DNA of 64,000 nucleotides from Physella acuta (GCF_028476545.1 NW_026733171.1:45001-109000); one strand, 5' to 3'; counted from the stretch's first letter, positions 12,610 to 25,699 are shown. Translations and numbers: made by a program. The notes: generated by a model not told the origin, from the letters alone.

Positions 12610-14210
12610 TATCAAAGCTTGTCACTGAGCTAGTGAATAGGATAATACATTCTATTTTTGTATTTTTAGATGATTTCTCTATCAGGATCTTGAAAAAAAA
12701 TGCGAAAAAATAATCAGAATTTCATGTATGTTGGTGTAAAACAGGATATTTTTTTTTTCCATTAAAACTTAGGATACAAATTTCGTCACCAGATGGCATA
12801 ACTTATTTTGTCAACCTTCACCTTGAAAAAATCCTGACCCCCAGCAACCAAAAATGACGTCACAAAAATTTAAATATCTGGAGCTGCGTGGTAATTAGCA
12901 TTGACAGAATCCCCGTTTATTATTTAAATAAATTGAATTCATTTAAAATGTCTCTTCCATTATAATCATTTTATCTTCAGAAATTACGGGATTTTGTCAT
13001 GTATAATAGATCTTTAAATATTTTTTTAAACCCGTAAATGTATTTGCTTTAAAAAAATCTTAAATGTCACGCAGACAATTTCACATTTGTATTTACATCC
13101 CATTATTTCTCCTTGCAAATCATGTTTAATGTTTATTTCAATGGCGGCGCCATCCCATAATTTCTCCCAACAGAATTTATTAAAGATATTTTATTAAGTC
13201 GTTAAGCCATCCATTAAATTGCTCCGCAGAAACGGCGTGTGGCTATTTTTATCCAATTACAGCCATTAAGACAAAACATTAATTATTGTTTTGATTAGCT
13301 TTGTTTCCAGCATTTAATTTTTTTTCAAGACGCAAATTATAAACACAAAAGGCTTGAAACGTCTATGTAATCATACAAAATTTAAAATAAAATATTTTAA
13401 AAATATGGCAAGCGATAAAATTGTAGTTATATCTTAAAAACTTAAAGCTGTTTAGGAACCACCGATGACTCTCATTTTCATATTTTTGCATTAATTATAA
13501 GCCGTTGAAAAGCCGTTTAGAATTATTTTCTCAATTAAAATATTAAAAAAAAAAACCACCCTCAACCACTTCTGGAAGTCAACCGTAATGGCCAGGGAGA
13601 GTAAAACAAAGAATTATAGAACTGTTTTTTTTCCATCATAAAACACACAATAGTGATCTATGGTGTATAGCGTATATTGTATTTATATTAAATAATATAA
13701 CATTCCATATCACCACAACACCATGACTCTACTAATCCAAGTTAAAAATAAAAGTGTTAGCTAAATTACTATTATATTACTAGTATTTATTTGTTTGATT
13801 ATTTCTAGCCTTAATAAAACCGGAAGTCATTTTGCATTTATTACACAAATATTTTAAAATATTCAATTTTGGTTGAAAAATATACTTTCTGGCCAAAAAA
13901 AATTTGAACCAGATTTTCAAAACTCATGTCAACAACGCGGAAAAAAGAACTGCATTAAAATTGAGGTTTAGCATAACTTTAATAGCAACTTTAAAGAAAA
14001 AGAGATAATGTTTCTTGCAACCAATTTACTTTGATAATTGAATTTGGTTTCAGATAAAACGCGACCATATGTGGTTGATTGCTCAAGTCTTCCTATTCAA
14101 CAACAATCAAATGATAGAATCACAGACGTCAGCACATTTTAGGACTAGTAGGCGTAGAATAAAAATTGATCTTCGTCGCTTTTTACAGTGATTGACGTCA
14201 GGAAAATTTA
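12610..14210. other. AT-rich unique DNA; possible conserved regulatory block near 13050-13340
   Basis: No exon was found. The 13050-13340 stretch is non-repetitive with clustered ATTA/TAAT and TTAATTA-like sites and an ATGGCGGCGCCAT palindrome. It resembles a non-coding regulatory island, but without comparison this is inference. Confidence 0.3.
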
Positions 14211-14215
14211 TCAGC

Positions 14216-15110
14216 TGATGGGTACCCGCTAGAGCTGAGTAGACTCAGGGACTAGAATTCATATTGATGGGTACCCGCTAGAGCTGAGTAGAGTAAGGGA
14301 CTAGAATTCATATTCTAGAGCTGAGTAGACTCAGGGACTAGAATTCATATTGATGGGTACCCGCTAGAGGTGAGTAGAGTCAGGGACTAGAATTCATACT
14401 GATGGGTACCCGCTAGAGCTGAGTAGACTCAGGGACTAGAATTCATATTGATGGGTACCCGCTAGAGCTGAGTAGACTCAGGGACTAGAATTCATATTGA
14501 TGGGTACCCGCTAGAGCTGAGAAGACTCAGGGACTAGAATTCATATCGATGGGTACCCGCTAGAGCTGAGTAGACTCAGGGACTAGAATTCTTATTGATG
14601 GGTACCCGCTAGAGATGAGTAGACTCAGGGACTAGAATTCATATTGATAGGTACCCGCTAGAGCTGAGTAGACTCAGGGACTAGAATTCATATTAATGGG
14701 TACCCGCTAGAGCTGAGTAGACTCAGGGAATAGAATTCATATTGATGGGTACCCGCTAGAGCTGAGTAGACTCAGGGACTAGAATTCTTATTGATGGGTA
14801 CCCGCTAGAGCTGAGTAGACTCAGGGACTAGAATTCATATTGATAGGTGCCCGCTAGAGCTGAGTAGACTCAGGGACTAGAATTCATATTGATGGGTACC
14901 TATTGAATTCATATTGATAGGTACCCATTAGAGCTGAGCAGACTTATGGACTTGAATTATGAAGAAGGGTACACGTTTTAGTAAGGTAGGCTTAAAGACT
15001 TCAATTCATATTGACCGGTGCCTATTAGAGCTGAGTTGACTCAGTGACTTAAATTTATAATGACGGATTGGGCTACCTGTTAGAACTAGCGTACACCCGG
15101 GGACTTTCTA
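14216..15110. repeat. 49-bp satellite derived from SINE family A
   Basis: About 14 good copies to 14947, then decayed copies to about 15110. The unit contains GGGTACCCGCTAGAGCTGAG and TAGACTCAGGGACTAG. These match, antisense, the middle of the family A SINE (GGTACCCATCAGATTTGGG, TGGACTCAGGGAC at 35.9 kb). Confidence 0.88.
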
Positions 15111-16480
15111 CAGACTAACTGGTATCGGTAGACTCACGACAGCCCAAACTAATCGAGAGAAGAAGTCTGAAATTCTTCGAGGAGCTTCCATTTGTCATTG
15201 TGTGCTCTACCCCTAAACCACATTAACCCTGCGACAACATCGCTCTTGATCAAGCCTTCGTTTATCATACATATTCCCCCCCTTCCCAGAAAGAATTTCA
15301 TTTCTATTAAGCGTAGATGTTAAACCAAATTCCTCCCACCGAAAATAACAAAGAATAAATTCACCAGCAAATGATTTCCGTACCAGCCGGAACTCTGTTT
15401 CGGTCCCGCGAGTTTACCCATTGTGGTAGCACACGCGTAGTTTGAAATATTTAATTTAGAAAAAATTAAAAACTGGAAACCCTTGACACAACTGTCATTA
15501 TTGTTGTTCTCAAGATGGTGCGTTTGTTATATACACACATTCAGAACAAAAACACAAACACAGAAACACACAAACAAGCAGCATAACGCACGCTCGCAAT
15601 CGATTTTTATGAGATACCAAGTTTTAAAATTGTAGACATAGGACGACACCAGCCGTAGCTTAACGTGAGATAAACTTTCTTCATGTCCTGAGGGGAAAGG
15701 TTATAACCCCCCCCCCTCACACAGAGCTCACCAAATAAATAGATAACAATTTATATCTCTGCTGCCATGCAATGTCCTGCTGGTTAAACAGAAAATTGCG
15801 CAACGAAAAGCTGCGCAAACAGAAAAATGCGCAAATACAAATAAATTATACAAATACACTTTAATTTCATCATATTTGGTGAAAAAATGTTTTATTATGC
15901 TACAATGTACATGTGGTCGTTCTTTGCCAGTGTCTATGATCGTTCGATTTAAGAAAACAAATTCCGTTGAGCAGTTTTCCGATGCGCAATTTTCCGGTCA
16001 CCGGAAAATATTTATCAGTCATTTTCTTTGGTTCCAAATTTTCCTACTTGAGATATTATGAATTTGAATTCCCTTAATCTTGATCTACTCGTTCCCCCAA
16101 AGTTTTGATAATCAGATTTAGTTTTTGTCTCGTTATAATTTTCAATTAACACCCCCTCACCTTCCACACACACACACACACACCTTCCCATCAGTCGTTT
16201 AAAAATTCAACAGTGAGTCTTTTTTTTCGAAATTTCAAAGAATAGTAAACATAAAAGATCGAGTCTACACTATCGATTTTAAATTGAATTCAGAATGACA
16301 TTAACATGCTAAAAATGTTTGTGTGTTTTGAAAAAAATGATATTGATTTTTCTTGAATGCATGACTGCTTCTATTGATTTTCAAAATTAGAAATTTGCTA
16401 TTCCGTCTACCAAGTGGGGGAAAAAAATCGATAATTCACGTTTGGAGGGTGGTCTTTTGTTTGTGCTAGATCTTATTAAA
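15111..16480. other. Mostly unique DNA, no gene seen
   Basis: Contains a short (CA)n at about 16163-16183 and scattered TGCGCAA motifs at 15795-15830. No splice-bounded coding frame was found. Confidence 0.5.
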
Positions 16481-16487
16481 GTCAATG

Positions 16488-16960
16488 AATCGTGTGGTTG
16501 TTTGTGTGTCTGCCGGTGTGGTTGTTTGTGTTGGATTGTGTTTTTGAAATGTTTGTTTGTGTGTCGGTCTGTTTTGTTCGCTGTTTTTTTTTGTTAGTTT
16601 GTGTGGTTACTTATGTGTTGGATTGTGTGTTGGGTTATCTGTTTTAGATTGTTTGTTTGTTGGTGTGTTACTGTCTGTTTTTTTGTGTGTTAGTTTGTGT
16701 GTTGGGTTGTGTGTTTTATATTTTGTTTGTTTGTTTGTGTGTTGGTTTGTGTTGTCTGTCGGATTTTTGTGTGTGTTGGTTTGTTGGATGTTTGTTTTTT
16801 ATTGTCTGTGTGATTGTCTGCGTGATTGTCTGTGTTGATGCTTTGTGACTGTGAGCTTGTGAGTGGCTGTTGCTGTGTTATAGAGTGTTTCTACTTTGTG
16901 TGTGTATTAGTATGTATGTTTATTTATTAGTTTGTTAGATTAATTGGTTGCTACATTGAT
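16488..16960. repeat. TG/TTTG-rich degenerate minisatellite
   Basis: Runs of TGTGTGTTGGTTTGT. The Cys/Val/Leu-rich ORFs here come from the repeat. Confidence 0.85.
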
Positions 16961-17439
16961 AGATAAATGTTACAGTTTTAGGTTCTTTGATTTCTTTTTC
17001 TTTAAAAAAAATTATTCTCCGCTTGTTTGTTTGTTTGTCCTAGAGTCTTTATAGAGTACAATGTACATCCGTATGACACGCTGCCCCTGCTGTGTTTTAT
17101 TAGCATGTCATTTATGTCATGTGTCATCACCTGATGACATCCCTGTGTGTCTAGAACAAAATGACATTCACAGAAATCATAGATCAATATCCTACATCCA
17201 AAAAATGCATTGAAGTAATTTTGTTTTACCTAGCTCAGTCTTGCGGATATTTTATTCATAGCTTTGTAAAAATACAAGTTTCTATTTTTTTTAAGAATTA
17301 TATTTTGAAGCGGATTTAAAAAGAAGAGAATGCAATAGGCTTCAGAAAGAGAGAGCGGTCGCTCTTGTTGTTTTACTGGCTATGCTGGTTCTGGTTTAAG
17401 TGTGGGGTGTGGTTAAATGTGTATTTAGTATTCAAGGGA

Positions 17440-17870
17440 AGTAATTTCTAACATGATTTTTTTGCATGGTTGCCAGGGGGAGTAATTTTTTTTACAAAAT
17501 CGCCAACCGGGTAATTTCTTACTTGGTGAAACGAGTATTATCTAACATGGCTACCGGGGAGGTAAGTTTCTGCACAATTTTAAGGAAAAACTAAATTCTT
17601 TCGTGATATTCAAGGGAAATAATTTCTATCAATTCAGGGGGAGTAATTTCTTTCATGATAGTTAGGGGGAGTAATTTTTTTCATGATAGTCAGGGGGAGT
17701 AATTCATTCATGATAGTCAGGGGGAGTAATTTTTTTCATGATAGTCAGGGGGAGTAATTCATTCATGACAGTCAGGGAAAGTAATTCATTAAATGGTAAC
17801 CACGGGAAGTAAGCGTTTACATAATGAATGAGGGGAGGGGAGTAACTTCTAACACGGTAGTGAGAAGTAG
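17440..17870. repeat. ~26-bp minisatellite (TCAGGGGGAGTAATTTTTTT)
   Basis: About 12 copies, with the best at 17635-17790. Confidence 0.85.
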
Positions 17871-18600
17871 GTTCTTTCAAAATAATAATACAGTAATAAC
17901 ATTTTTACTTTGTTTTCAATTGAAGAAATCTGTTACACAGCAGTAAAGGTAGAGCACTCTGCTACAGATTAAAAAATTTATGTAATTTTTTTTGGACAAG
18001 GCAGGTAACATATCTTATCTATATTCTACCTTTTCTGCTAACGTAATTTTTGTCTTCGTTCATTGTAGTTTTTACTTATGGATTGAATACGTCAACTTCC
18101 GTCAAGAAATAGATTAGAAAATAGACACAAAGCCTCGTTTTGAGACCTGTTATCCACAAGACATCAAGACAAAAAACGAAAACATTTTTTAAATTTAAGT
18201 TTATTTTTTTTTTCCACGTTATTATTTCCATTTCTGATCTTTTATTTTCTAAGTTTCACTTTGTGTTTTTAATAACAGAAAGCTGTTAAAAAAATCAATA
18301 ACCGCCAACCTGATCAGTATTGATCAGCGGAAAAAAAATTCTGCAGTCTTTTCGTCTTTGTTAGAGGATCTTGTCGGCGATCTGATCATAGACATCGATT
18401 AACTGTGGTATTGTTACAGTTGGCGCTAATTGTTAAGCTGCCGTGTTTTCGTGTTATTTTATTAAATCGCTGATGAATACGTCGAAACGTTTTTATGGGG
18501 TGTTTAATTATTGAGAAAATTTATAAACTCGATAGTCTTGGAGAATATAGAATGCACACATTCGTTGGGACGATTAGAAGAGATAAAGTACACAGAATTT
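17871..18600. other. AT-rich unique DNA, no gene seen
   Basis: No exon was found. CTGATGA...CGAAAC at 18470-18488 is the only oddity. Confidence 0.5.
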
Positions 18601-18650
18601 GCTTCTCTCTCTCTTTCTCTCCTCCCCCCCTCTCTCTCTATATATAAGAG

Positions 18651-18651
<1 letters not shown>

Positions 18652-18743
<92 letters not shown>
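18652..18743. repeat. (TA)n microsatellite
   Basis: Pure TA repeats after a CT-rich stretch. Confidence 0.95.
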
Positions 18744-18744
<1 letters not shown>

Positions 18745-18749
18745 CTCAG

Positions 18750-18825
18750 AACGTTGAATTCATATTGCTGAGTACCCGTTAGAGCTGGGTAGAATCAGGA
18801 CTTTAATTCATATTGACCAGTGTTT
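18750..18825. repeat. Copy of the SINE-derived 49-bp unit
   Basis: GAATTCATATTGCTGAGTAC and CCGTTAGAGCTGGGTAGA match the 14.2-kb satellite. It sits between two (TA)n arrays. Confidence 0.7.
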
Positions 18826-18848
18826 CTTTCGGGGATGGGGATTTCTTC

Positions 18849-18853
<5 letters not shown>

Positions 18854-18928
<75 letters not shown>
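18854..18928. repeat. (TA)n microsatellite
   Basis: Pure TA repeats. Confidence 0.95.
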
Positions 18929-18931
<3 letters not shown>

Positions 18932-19308
18932 TTATGTATAATACTGCTTGTATCCTATTAACACTAATTGGCATGGCAAAGCTACCCTTCCATGATCTCC
19001 CCCCCCCACCCCCTACCCCCACCACGTTGATAATTCCCTTAAGCCCTGCCTGAGGTTGGGTATAACACAAGGATAGAGAAGCTTGAGTTCAGCTGATGGA
19101 GGAGAATATTTTATGACAGCTGGGTCGGGCTGACCTTGTCCAAATTAAACAAGATTTCTTTTTGTGTTTATCTTAAAAGCACGTGAGCCTCATGCGCTGG
19201 TTTAGCTTTAGGTTTGAGCGTCATGTTTGCGTTTTTTTTTTAACACAGTTCTTGATCTTTTTGTGGCCACGATGTGAAAGTGGTCCGCGAGTTTCAAGAA
19301 AAGTGGAC

Positions 19309-19638
19309 AGCATCAAAGACAGCATCAAAGACAGCATCAAAGACAGCATCAAAGACAGCATCAAAGACAGCATCAAAGACAGCATCAAAGACAGCATCAA
19401 AGACAGCATCAAAGACAGCATCAAAGACAGCATCTAAGACAGTATCAAAGACAGCATCAAAGACAACATCAAAGACAGCATCTAAGACAGTATCAAAGAC
19501 AGCAACAAAGACAGTATCAAAGACAGTATCAAAGACAGTAACAAAGACAGCATCAAAGACAGCACCAAAGACAGCATCAAAGGCAGCATCAAAGACATCA
19601 TCAAAGACAGCATCAAAGATAGCATCAAAGACAGTATG
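19309..19638. repeat. 12-bp minisatellite (AGCATCAAAGAC)
   Basis: About 27 copies, perfect at the left and increasingly varied to the right. The Lys-Asp-Ser-Ile and Ser-Lys-Thr-Ala frames are repeat shadows. Confidence 0.95.
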
Positions 19639-19655
19639 AAAAGAGTTTGGTTTTC

Positions 19656-19850
19656 TGACGTAACGAGGTATAAAATTGACGCCACGACGGATGACTGTAC
19701 ACTATTGGTCCGCCCTTAGACCGGGGTGTAAAACAAAAGGCCGACATTCAAAAGGCCGACAAAACAAAAGGCCGACACGGACGTAACGAGATATAAAATT
19801 GACGCCATGACGGATCACTGGACTCAATTGGTCCGTGAGGTGAGTAGGTG
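19656..19850. repeat. Direct duplication, ~56 bp, flanking AAAGGCCGAC repeats
   Basis: GACGTAACGAGGTATAAAAT at 19656 recurs at 19790 with about 90% identity. Three AAAGGCCGAC copies lie between the two arms. Confidence 0.8.
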
Positions 19851-20014
19851 CCCTTAGGTCGGGTCTTGGATTTGGACGATTCCACGCCCCCCCCCCCCCA
19901 TAATCCTTGTCAATTAACCCCCTCCACTTCCCCGTTTCGGCTCTTATTAGAGCCAATAACCCACTGATGAATTACCCTAGGTGTAATGACGCCCCTCCCC
20001 AAATAAATAATACC

Positions 20015-20115
20015 TTGTCAGTTACCCCCTGGGTCAATAACCCCAGGGTCAATTACCCCCAGGAACAATATTCCTAGGTTCACTTACCCCAGGGAAAGAA
20101 CTCCCCGCCCCCTTA
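20015..20115. repeat. Short minisatellite (CAATTACCCCAGGGT)
   Basis: About five degenerate copies. Confidence 0.65.
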
Positions 20116-20283
20116 CAGTAATTTCTTCCCACTCTTGTGAATATTTATTGCACATATCATCGGTATTTTGAGAAACCCGGCATTCCATAGGATTGCTAAA
20201 ACCTACAGTTAGACATTCAGACATTCTATAAATGTAATACAGGTTAGCCTGTCCAAGTGCTTAATCCCTCCTTTACTCTGTGC

Positions 20284-20311
20284 CTAAACCCTTACCCTTA
20301 CCCTTACCCTT

Positions 20312-20355
<44 letters not shown>

Positions 20356-20395
20356 CCTTACCCTTACCCTCACCCTTACCCTTACCCTTACCCTT

Positions 20396-20433
<38 letters not shown>

Positions 20434-20500
20434 CCTTACCCTTACCCTTACCCTTACCCCTACCATAACCCCTAGCCCCTAACCCTAACCGTACCCTTAA
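20284..20500. repeat. Telomere-like hexamer array, (CCCTTA/CCCTCA)n
   Basis: About 30 hexamers in blocks of CCCTTA and CCCTCA, ending in CCCTAACC. The minus strand is (GGGTAA/GGGTGA)n, a G-quadruplex-capable pattern with 3-nt loops. Confidence 0.93.
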
Positions 20501-20697
20501 CCTTACTCATAACCCGACCGCAAGCATTGCATTTTGAAAGGTGCATGCGGTGGATTATGTTGTATTGCAGTTTTTTGGGCGGGTATAATTGTATTCATGT
20601 GGTAATCTATAAGTGGATGGGGGTAACGGTGTGTGTGTATGTGTGGAGAATAATCCGTATGGGTGTGGGGGTAAAGTCGGGGGATGTCCCGGAGTAA

Positions 20698-21303
20698 ATG
20701 ACCCCACCACCTGCTCTACATACCCCCCAACCATCTGCTCCACATACCCCCAGCACCTGCTCTACATACCCCAACCACCCGCTCTACATACCCCCCACCA
20801 CCTGCTCTACATACCCCCCACCACCTGCTCTACATACCCCCCACCACCTGCTCTACATACCCCCACCACCTGCTCTAAATACCCCCACCACCTGTTCTAC
20901 ATACCCCACCACCTGCTCTACATACCCCACCACCTGCTCTACATACCCCACCACCTGCTTTACATACCCCCCACCACCTGCTCTACATACCCCACCACCT
21001 GCTTTACATACCCCCCACCACCTGCTCTACATACCCCCCACCACCTGCTCTACCTACCGCCACCACCTGCTCTACATACCCCCACCACCTGCTCTAAATA
21101 CCCCCACCACCTGTTCTACATACCCCACCACCTGCTCTACATACCCCACCACCTGCTTTACATACCCCACCACCTGCTCTACATACCCCACCACCTGCTC
21201 TACATACCCCACCACCTGCTCTACAAACCTCCACCACCTGCTCTACATAACACAAACCACCTGCTCTACATACCCCCCACCCCCTGCTCTACATACCCCC
21301 AAC
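20698..21303. repeat. ~22-24-bp minisatellite (CCACCACCTGCTCTACATAC)
   Basis: About 26 copies with variable C-run length. A block of about ten units appears twice (20860-20960 and 21080-21150). Confidence 0.93.
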
Positions 21304-21619
21304 CACACAGGGATTGAGTTTTTAATATTTAAAAACCAGACGAAACTACCCTGGGCCCCATGAGATTAACGCCCCTGTTAATCCGATAATCACCGGCTAA
21401 TTTGACTCTCAGCACAACTTCCGTGTTCTCTACTCAAATTTAACAGCCTAGTCGTCCAGCTGTTAGTGAGATTCAATTTGTTTCCGTGAGCCAATATAGC
21501 TGTTACTGTGGCTCTGCAGCCGTTTGTCTATCAACACAGGACTAGCGATTGATGCCTTGTAATACTTTCGTGTTCAGATGTATGACATTAATTCTTTTGG
21601 GACCAAATATTCTTTCTAC

Positions 21620-21755
21620 TTAGACATTGTTATCCGGGGCACTTAAAACTTCCGGGGGGCGGTATTGAATTTCCGGAGGTGCGGAAACTGGGGGCCGTGC
21701 TTCTAGGAGGCAGTGCCCTCAACTCCACCAAAAAGATGCCTAAAAGAAACTCTGG
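21620..21755 (-). mobile_element. hAT MITE fragment (CAGAGTTTCTTCCAG family)
   Basis: AAAAGAAACTCTGG at the right and GGCACTTAAAACTTCCGGGG within match the reverse of the copy at 56125-56374. Confidence 0.55.
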
Positions 21756-22026
21756 GACTAAACACCTTCACGTTTTGTCATAGATCGAACTCCTTCAACC
21801 CATTAAAGATATAAATTATGCAAGGTAAACAACTCGCTGTTCAGTGTAAGCTTAATGGAACTTTACTGAAAGTTAACTAACGTTAAGATTATTAAAAAAA
21901 ACCAAAAAAAAAAAAATGTACTATGGGAATGTAGTGGGAGTAGAGCCTACGGACTGCTACCGGCAGCTCTTTCAGTAGTCAATTAATATGTCAAATTTGG
22001 TAGTTTCAATAATACAGGTCTGTAAC

Positions 22027-22231
22027 CAGAGTTTCTTCCAGGGGCATCTCTTCAAGGGGGGGGGGGGCAAAGAAATTCGACCAATCCCTTCCCCCCCCCC
22101 CCTCCCCCGGACGAAATATAATTTATATAGAAAATATATACTTTTAACTGTGTCGCCTCCCCCTCCGGAAATTTTTGACCGCTCCTCCGAAAATTTCAAG
22201 TGCCCCCCCCCCCCCCCCCGGAGAAAGAAGT
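22027..22231 (+). mobile_element. hAT MITE (CAGAGTTTCTTCCAG family)
   Basis: Starts CAGAGTTTCTTCCAGGGGCA with G/C homopolymer blocks and the shared core TATATAGAAAATATATACTT. The right end (GAGAAAGAAGTCTG) is imperfect. Confidence 0.75.
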
Positions 22232-22239
22232 CTGTTACT

Positions 22240-23395
22240 TTATGTTCTACAGCATTTTCGTTGATCAAAGATAGGATTATTTTGGGGACGAATTGCATTT
22301 GAGTGAGATTATAATCCAGACTATGGGATAAAATTAAATTGTGAATTATATATTATAATTGAGTGTATGCAAAACTTATGTTAAAAACCTTGATACGGTA
22401 TGCTATGGGTAGAATTGAATTAAAATTACATGGCAGTTTATGTGTTTAGATATTATAAGTAAATGCAGGTTTTAAATTATGTTTTTGCGCTATGTATACA
22501 TTTGCATTAATGTAAGAATTACATAAGTGGATTGGTTATTGCATTGGTCCGTCATGGGAATGAACTCTCTATGTCAAAATAAATATTTTAGTGCAAGATA
22601 CAAAGACGAATAGCCAACATATCATTTAGGGTTTGAAAAATCGAAACAGTAAAGTCGAGTACTGGAACAATAGATTATAGATCGACGCGTGTCCCAAACT
22701 TTAACAGTAGATTATACATTGCGGCCTGTTCTAAATTTAAACAGAACATGACGCATCGAGACTTAGAAAAAATAAAATTAAAATAAAAAATTAAATGCAT
22801 TATTAATAGATTGAAAAAATAATCAATCACACACATTAAATGATGGATTAACTTGAGTGTCGGTCGGATTTGATAAAAAAATTGGGAAAATACTCTAAAA
22901 TCTATTTCGGAATACTTCATGTATTTTAGTATGATAAAACCATTGTTAAAATACTCCAAAATCTATTTCGAAATACTTCATATATTTTACTAGGAAGGAT
23001 AAAAACATATCACCAGAAGGTATTTTGATGAATTAGTATAAACATGACGTTAATTAAGTAATTTATATCTGAGACTTGGAAGGCAGATACTTCATTGGAT
23101 GGAGGGCAGCAAAGACTGGACTGCATGTAGCAGAACTACTCAAGGGCATCAGAGGGCAGATTGCAGATGGCAGAAAGTTATATTTAAAAAGTAACTAGAG
23201 TTAAAGGTCGATTGATTGATGTATGACTAAAGGTCATGGGCAGGTTGGAAACGAGGTATTACACATAGGCTGTAAACAACATAATTAGAGAAAAGCCTTT
23301 ACATAGAAAGTAGCTTCACTGTGTTCTGAAACATCACACAATGCTATAAGTATTTTATAAAATGACAGTGCGGTACGTTTAAAACTAGGGTAAGC
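22240..23395. other. AT-rich unique DNA with a 62-bp tandem duplication
   Basis: The sequence at 22886 (AAATACTCTAAAATCTATTT...) is repeated at 22948. No exon was seen. Confidence 0.5.
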
Positions 23396-23415
23396 ATCAT
23401 GCGCATTTTATTACT

Positions 23416-25534
23416 TAACCCTATATCTAACCCTATCTCTAACCCTATCTCTAAACCTATCTCTAACCCTATCTCTAACCCTATCTCTAACCCTAACTCT
23501 AACCCTATCTCTAACCCTATCTCTAACCCTATCTCTAACCCTATCTCTAACCCTATCTCTAACCCTATCTCTAACCCTATCTCTAAACCTATATCTAACC
23601 CTATCTCTAACCCTATCTCTAAACCTATCTCTAACCCTATCTCTAACCCTATCTCTAACCCTATCTCTAAACCTATCTCTAACCCTATCTCTAACCCTAT
23701 CTCTAACCCTATCTCTAACCCTATCTCTAAACCTATATCTAACCCTATCTCTAACCCTATCTCTAAACCTATCTCTAACCCTATCTCTAAACCTATATCT
23801 AACCCTATCTCTAACCCTATCTCTAACCCTATATCTAACCCTATCTCTAACCCTATCTCTAACCCTAACTCTAACCCTATCTCTAACCCTATCTCTAACC
23901 CTATCTCTAACCCTATCTCTAACCCTATCTCTAACCCTATCTCTAACCCTATCTCTAAACCTATATCTAACCCTATCTCTAACCCTATCTCTAAACCTAT
24001 CTCTAACCCTATCTCTAACCCTATCTCTAACCCTATCTCTAAACCTATCTCTAACCCTATCTCTAACCCTATCTCTAACCCTATCTCTAACCCTATCTCT
24101 AACCCTATCTCTAAACCTATCTCTAAACCTATCTCTAACCCTATCTCTAAACCTATATCTAACCCTATCTCTAACCCTATCTCTAACCCTATCTCTAACC
24201 CTATATCTAACCCTATCTCTAACCCTATCTCTAACCCTATCTCTAACCCTATATCTAACCCTATCTCTAACCCTATCTCTAACCCTATCTCTAACCCTAT
24301 ATCTAACCCTATCTCTAACCCTATATCTAACCCTATCTCTAACCCTATATCTAACCCTATCTCTAACCCTATATCTAACCCTATCTCTAACCCTATATCT
24401 AACCCTATCTTTAACCCCCTCTAACCCTATCTCTAACCCTATCTCTAACCCTATCTCTAACCCTATATCTAACCCTATCTCTAACCCTATCTCTAACCCT
24501 ATCTCTAACCCTATATCTAACCCTATCTCTAACCCTATATCTAACCCTATATCTAACCCTATCTCTAACCCTATCTCTAACCCTATATCTAACCCTATCT
24601 CTAACCCTATATCTAACCCTATCTCTAACCCTATATCTAACCCTATCTTTAACCCCCTCTAACCCTATCTCTAACCCTATCTCTAACCCTATCTCTAACC
24701 CTATATCTAACCCTATCTCTAACCCTATCTCTAACCCTATCTCTAACCCTATATCTAACCCTATCTCTAACCCTATATCTAACCCTATATCTAACCCTAT
24801 CTTTAACCCCCTCTAACCCTATATCTAACCCTATATCTAACCCTATCTCTAACCCTATCTCTAAACCTATATCTAACCCTATCTCTAACCCTATCTCTAA
24901 CCCTATCTCTAACCCTATCTCTAACCCTATCTCTAACCCTATATCTAACCCTATCTCTAACCCTATATCTAACCCTATATCTAACCCTATCTTTAACCCC
25001 CTCTAACCCTATATCTAACCCTATATCTAACCCTATCTCTAACCCTATCTCTAACCCTATCTCTAACCCTATATCTAACCCTATCTCTAACCCTATATCT
25101 AACCCTATCTCTAACCCTATATCTAACCCTATCTTTAACCCCCTCTAACCCTATCTCTAACCCTATCTCTAACCCTATATCTAACCCTATCTCTAACCCT
25201 ATATCTAACCCTATCTCTAACCCTATATCTAACCCTATATCTAACCCTATCTTTAACCCCCTCTAACCCTATATCTAACCCTATATCTAACCCTATCTCT
25301 AACCCTATCTCTAACCCTATCTCTAACCCTATATCTAACCCTATCTCTAACCCTATATCTAACCCTATATCTAACCCTATATCTAACCCTATATCTAACC
25401 CTATCTTTAACCCCCTCTAACCCTATATCTAACCCTATCTCTAACCCTATCTCTAACCCTATATCTAACCCTATCTCTAACCCTATATCTAACCCTATCT
25501 TTAACCCCCTCTAACCCTATCTCTAACCCTATCT
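23416..25534. repeat. 2.1-kb telomere-like satellite, 12-bp unit CTAACCCTATCT
   Basis: About 176 units of CTAACCCTATCT, CTAACCCTATAT and CTAAACCTATCT. The left part has a higher-order period near 380 bp marked by a CCCTAACTCTAACCC variant (about 23487 and 23868). The right part is punctuated by CTTTAACCCCCTCTAACC at about 24409, 24650, 24803, 24992, 25133, 25252, 25405 and 25501. The 341-residue NPIS ORF is a shadow. Confidence 0.97.
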
Positions 25535-25690
25535 TATTTGCTTCCATAGCCTTTGTCCAACTACAAGGCAGCAGTTGTTTGATTTTGGAGTTGTCTCTCC
25601 TAATATGTTGCTGTCCCCCGAATCGGTACTTTTCAGCTTAGCACCAATGAGCTTTACCGACTCGACCACGCCGACCCACTATAGCCATAT
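25535..25690 (-). mobile_element. tRNA-derived SINE (family B), head and middle
   Basis: The minus strand reads a tRNA-like head (GTGGTCGAGTCGGTAAAGC A box, ACCGATTCGGGG B-box-like). The family middle follows, AACTCCAAAATCAAACAACT...TATGGAAGCAAAT, shared with 35180 and 41485. Confidence 0.7.
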
Positions 25691-25699
25691 TTTATCCAA

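Noticed and set aside
18470-18488. Hammerhead-ribozyme-like core CTGATGA...CGAAAC
   Set aside because: The 7 nt between the core boxes cannot form stem II; the minus-strand copy at 37418-37395 has a stem but an extra base in the core. Too weak to call.
20613-21363. 234- and 221-residue ORFs over the CTGCTCTACATACC array
   Set aside because: Repeat shadow; two phases are open over the same DNA.
23399-24424. 341-residue NPIS-repeat ORF
   Set aside because: It is a 12-bp satellite translated in frame, with no signal peptide, processing sites or splice context.
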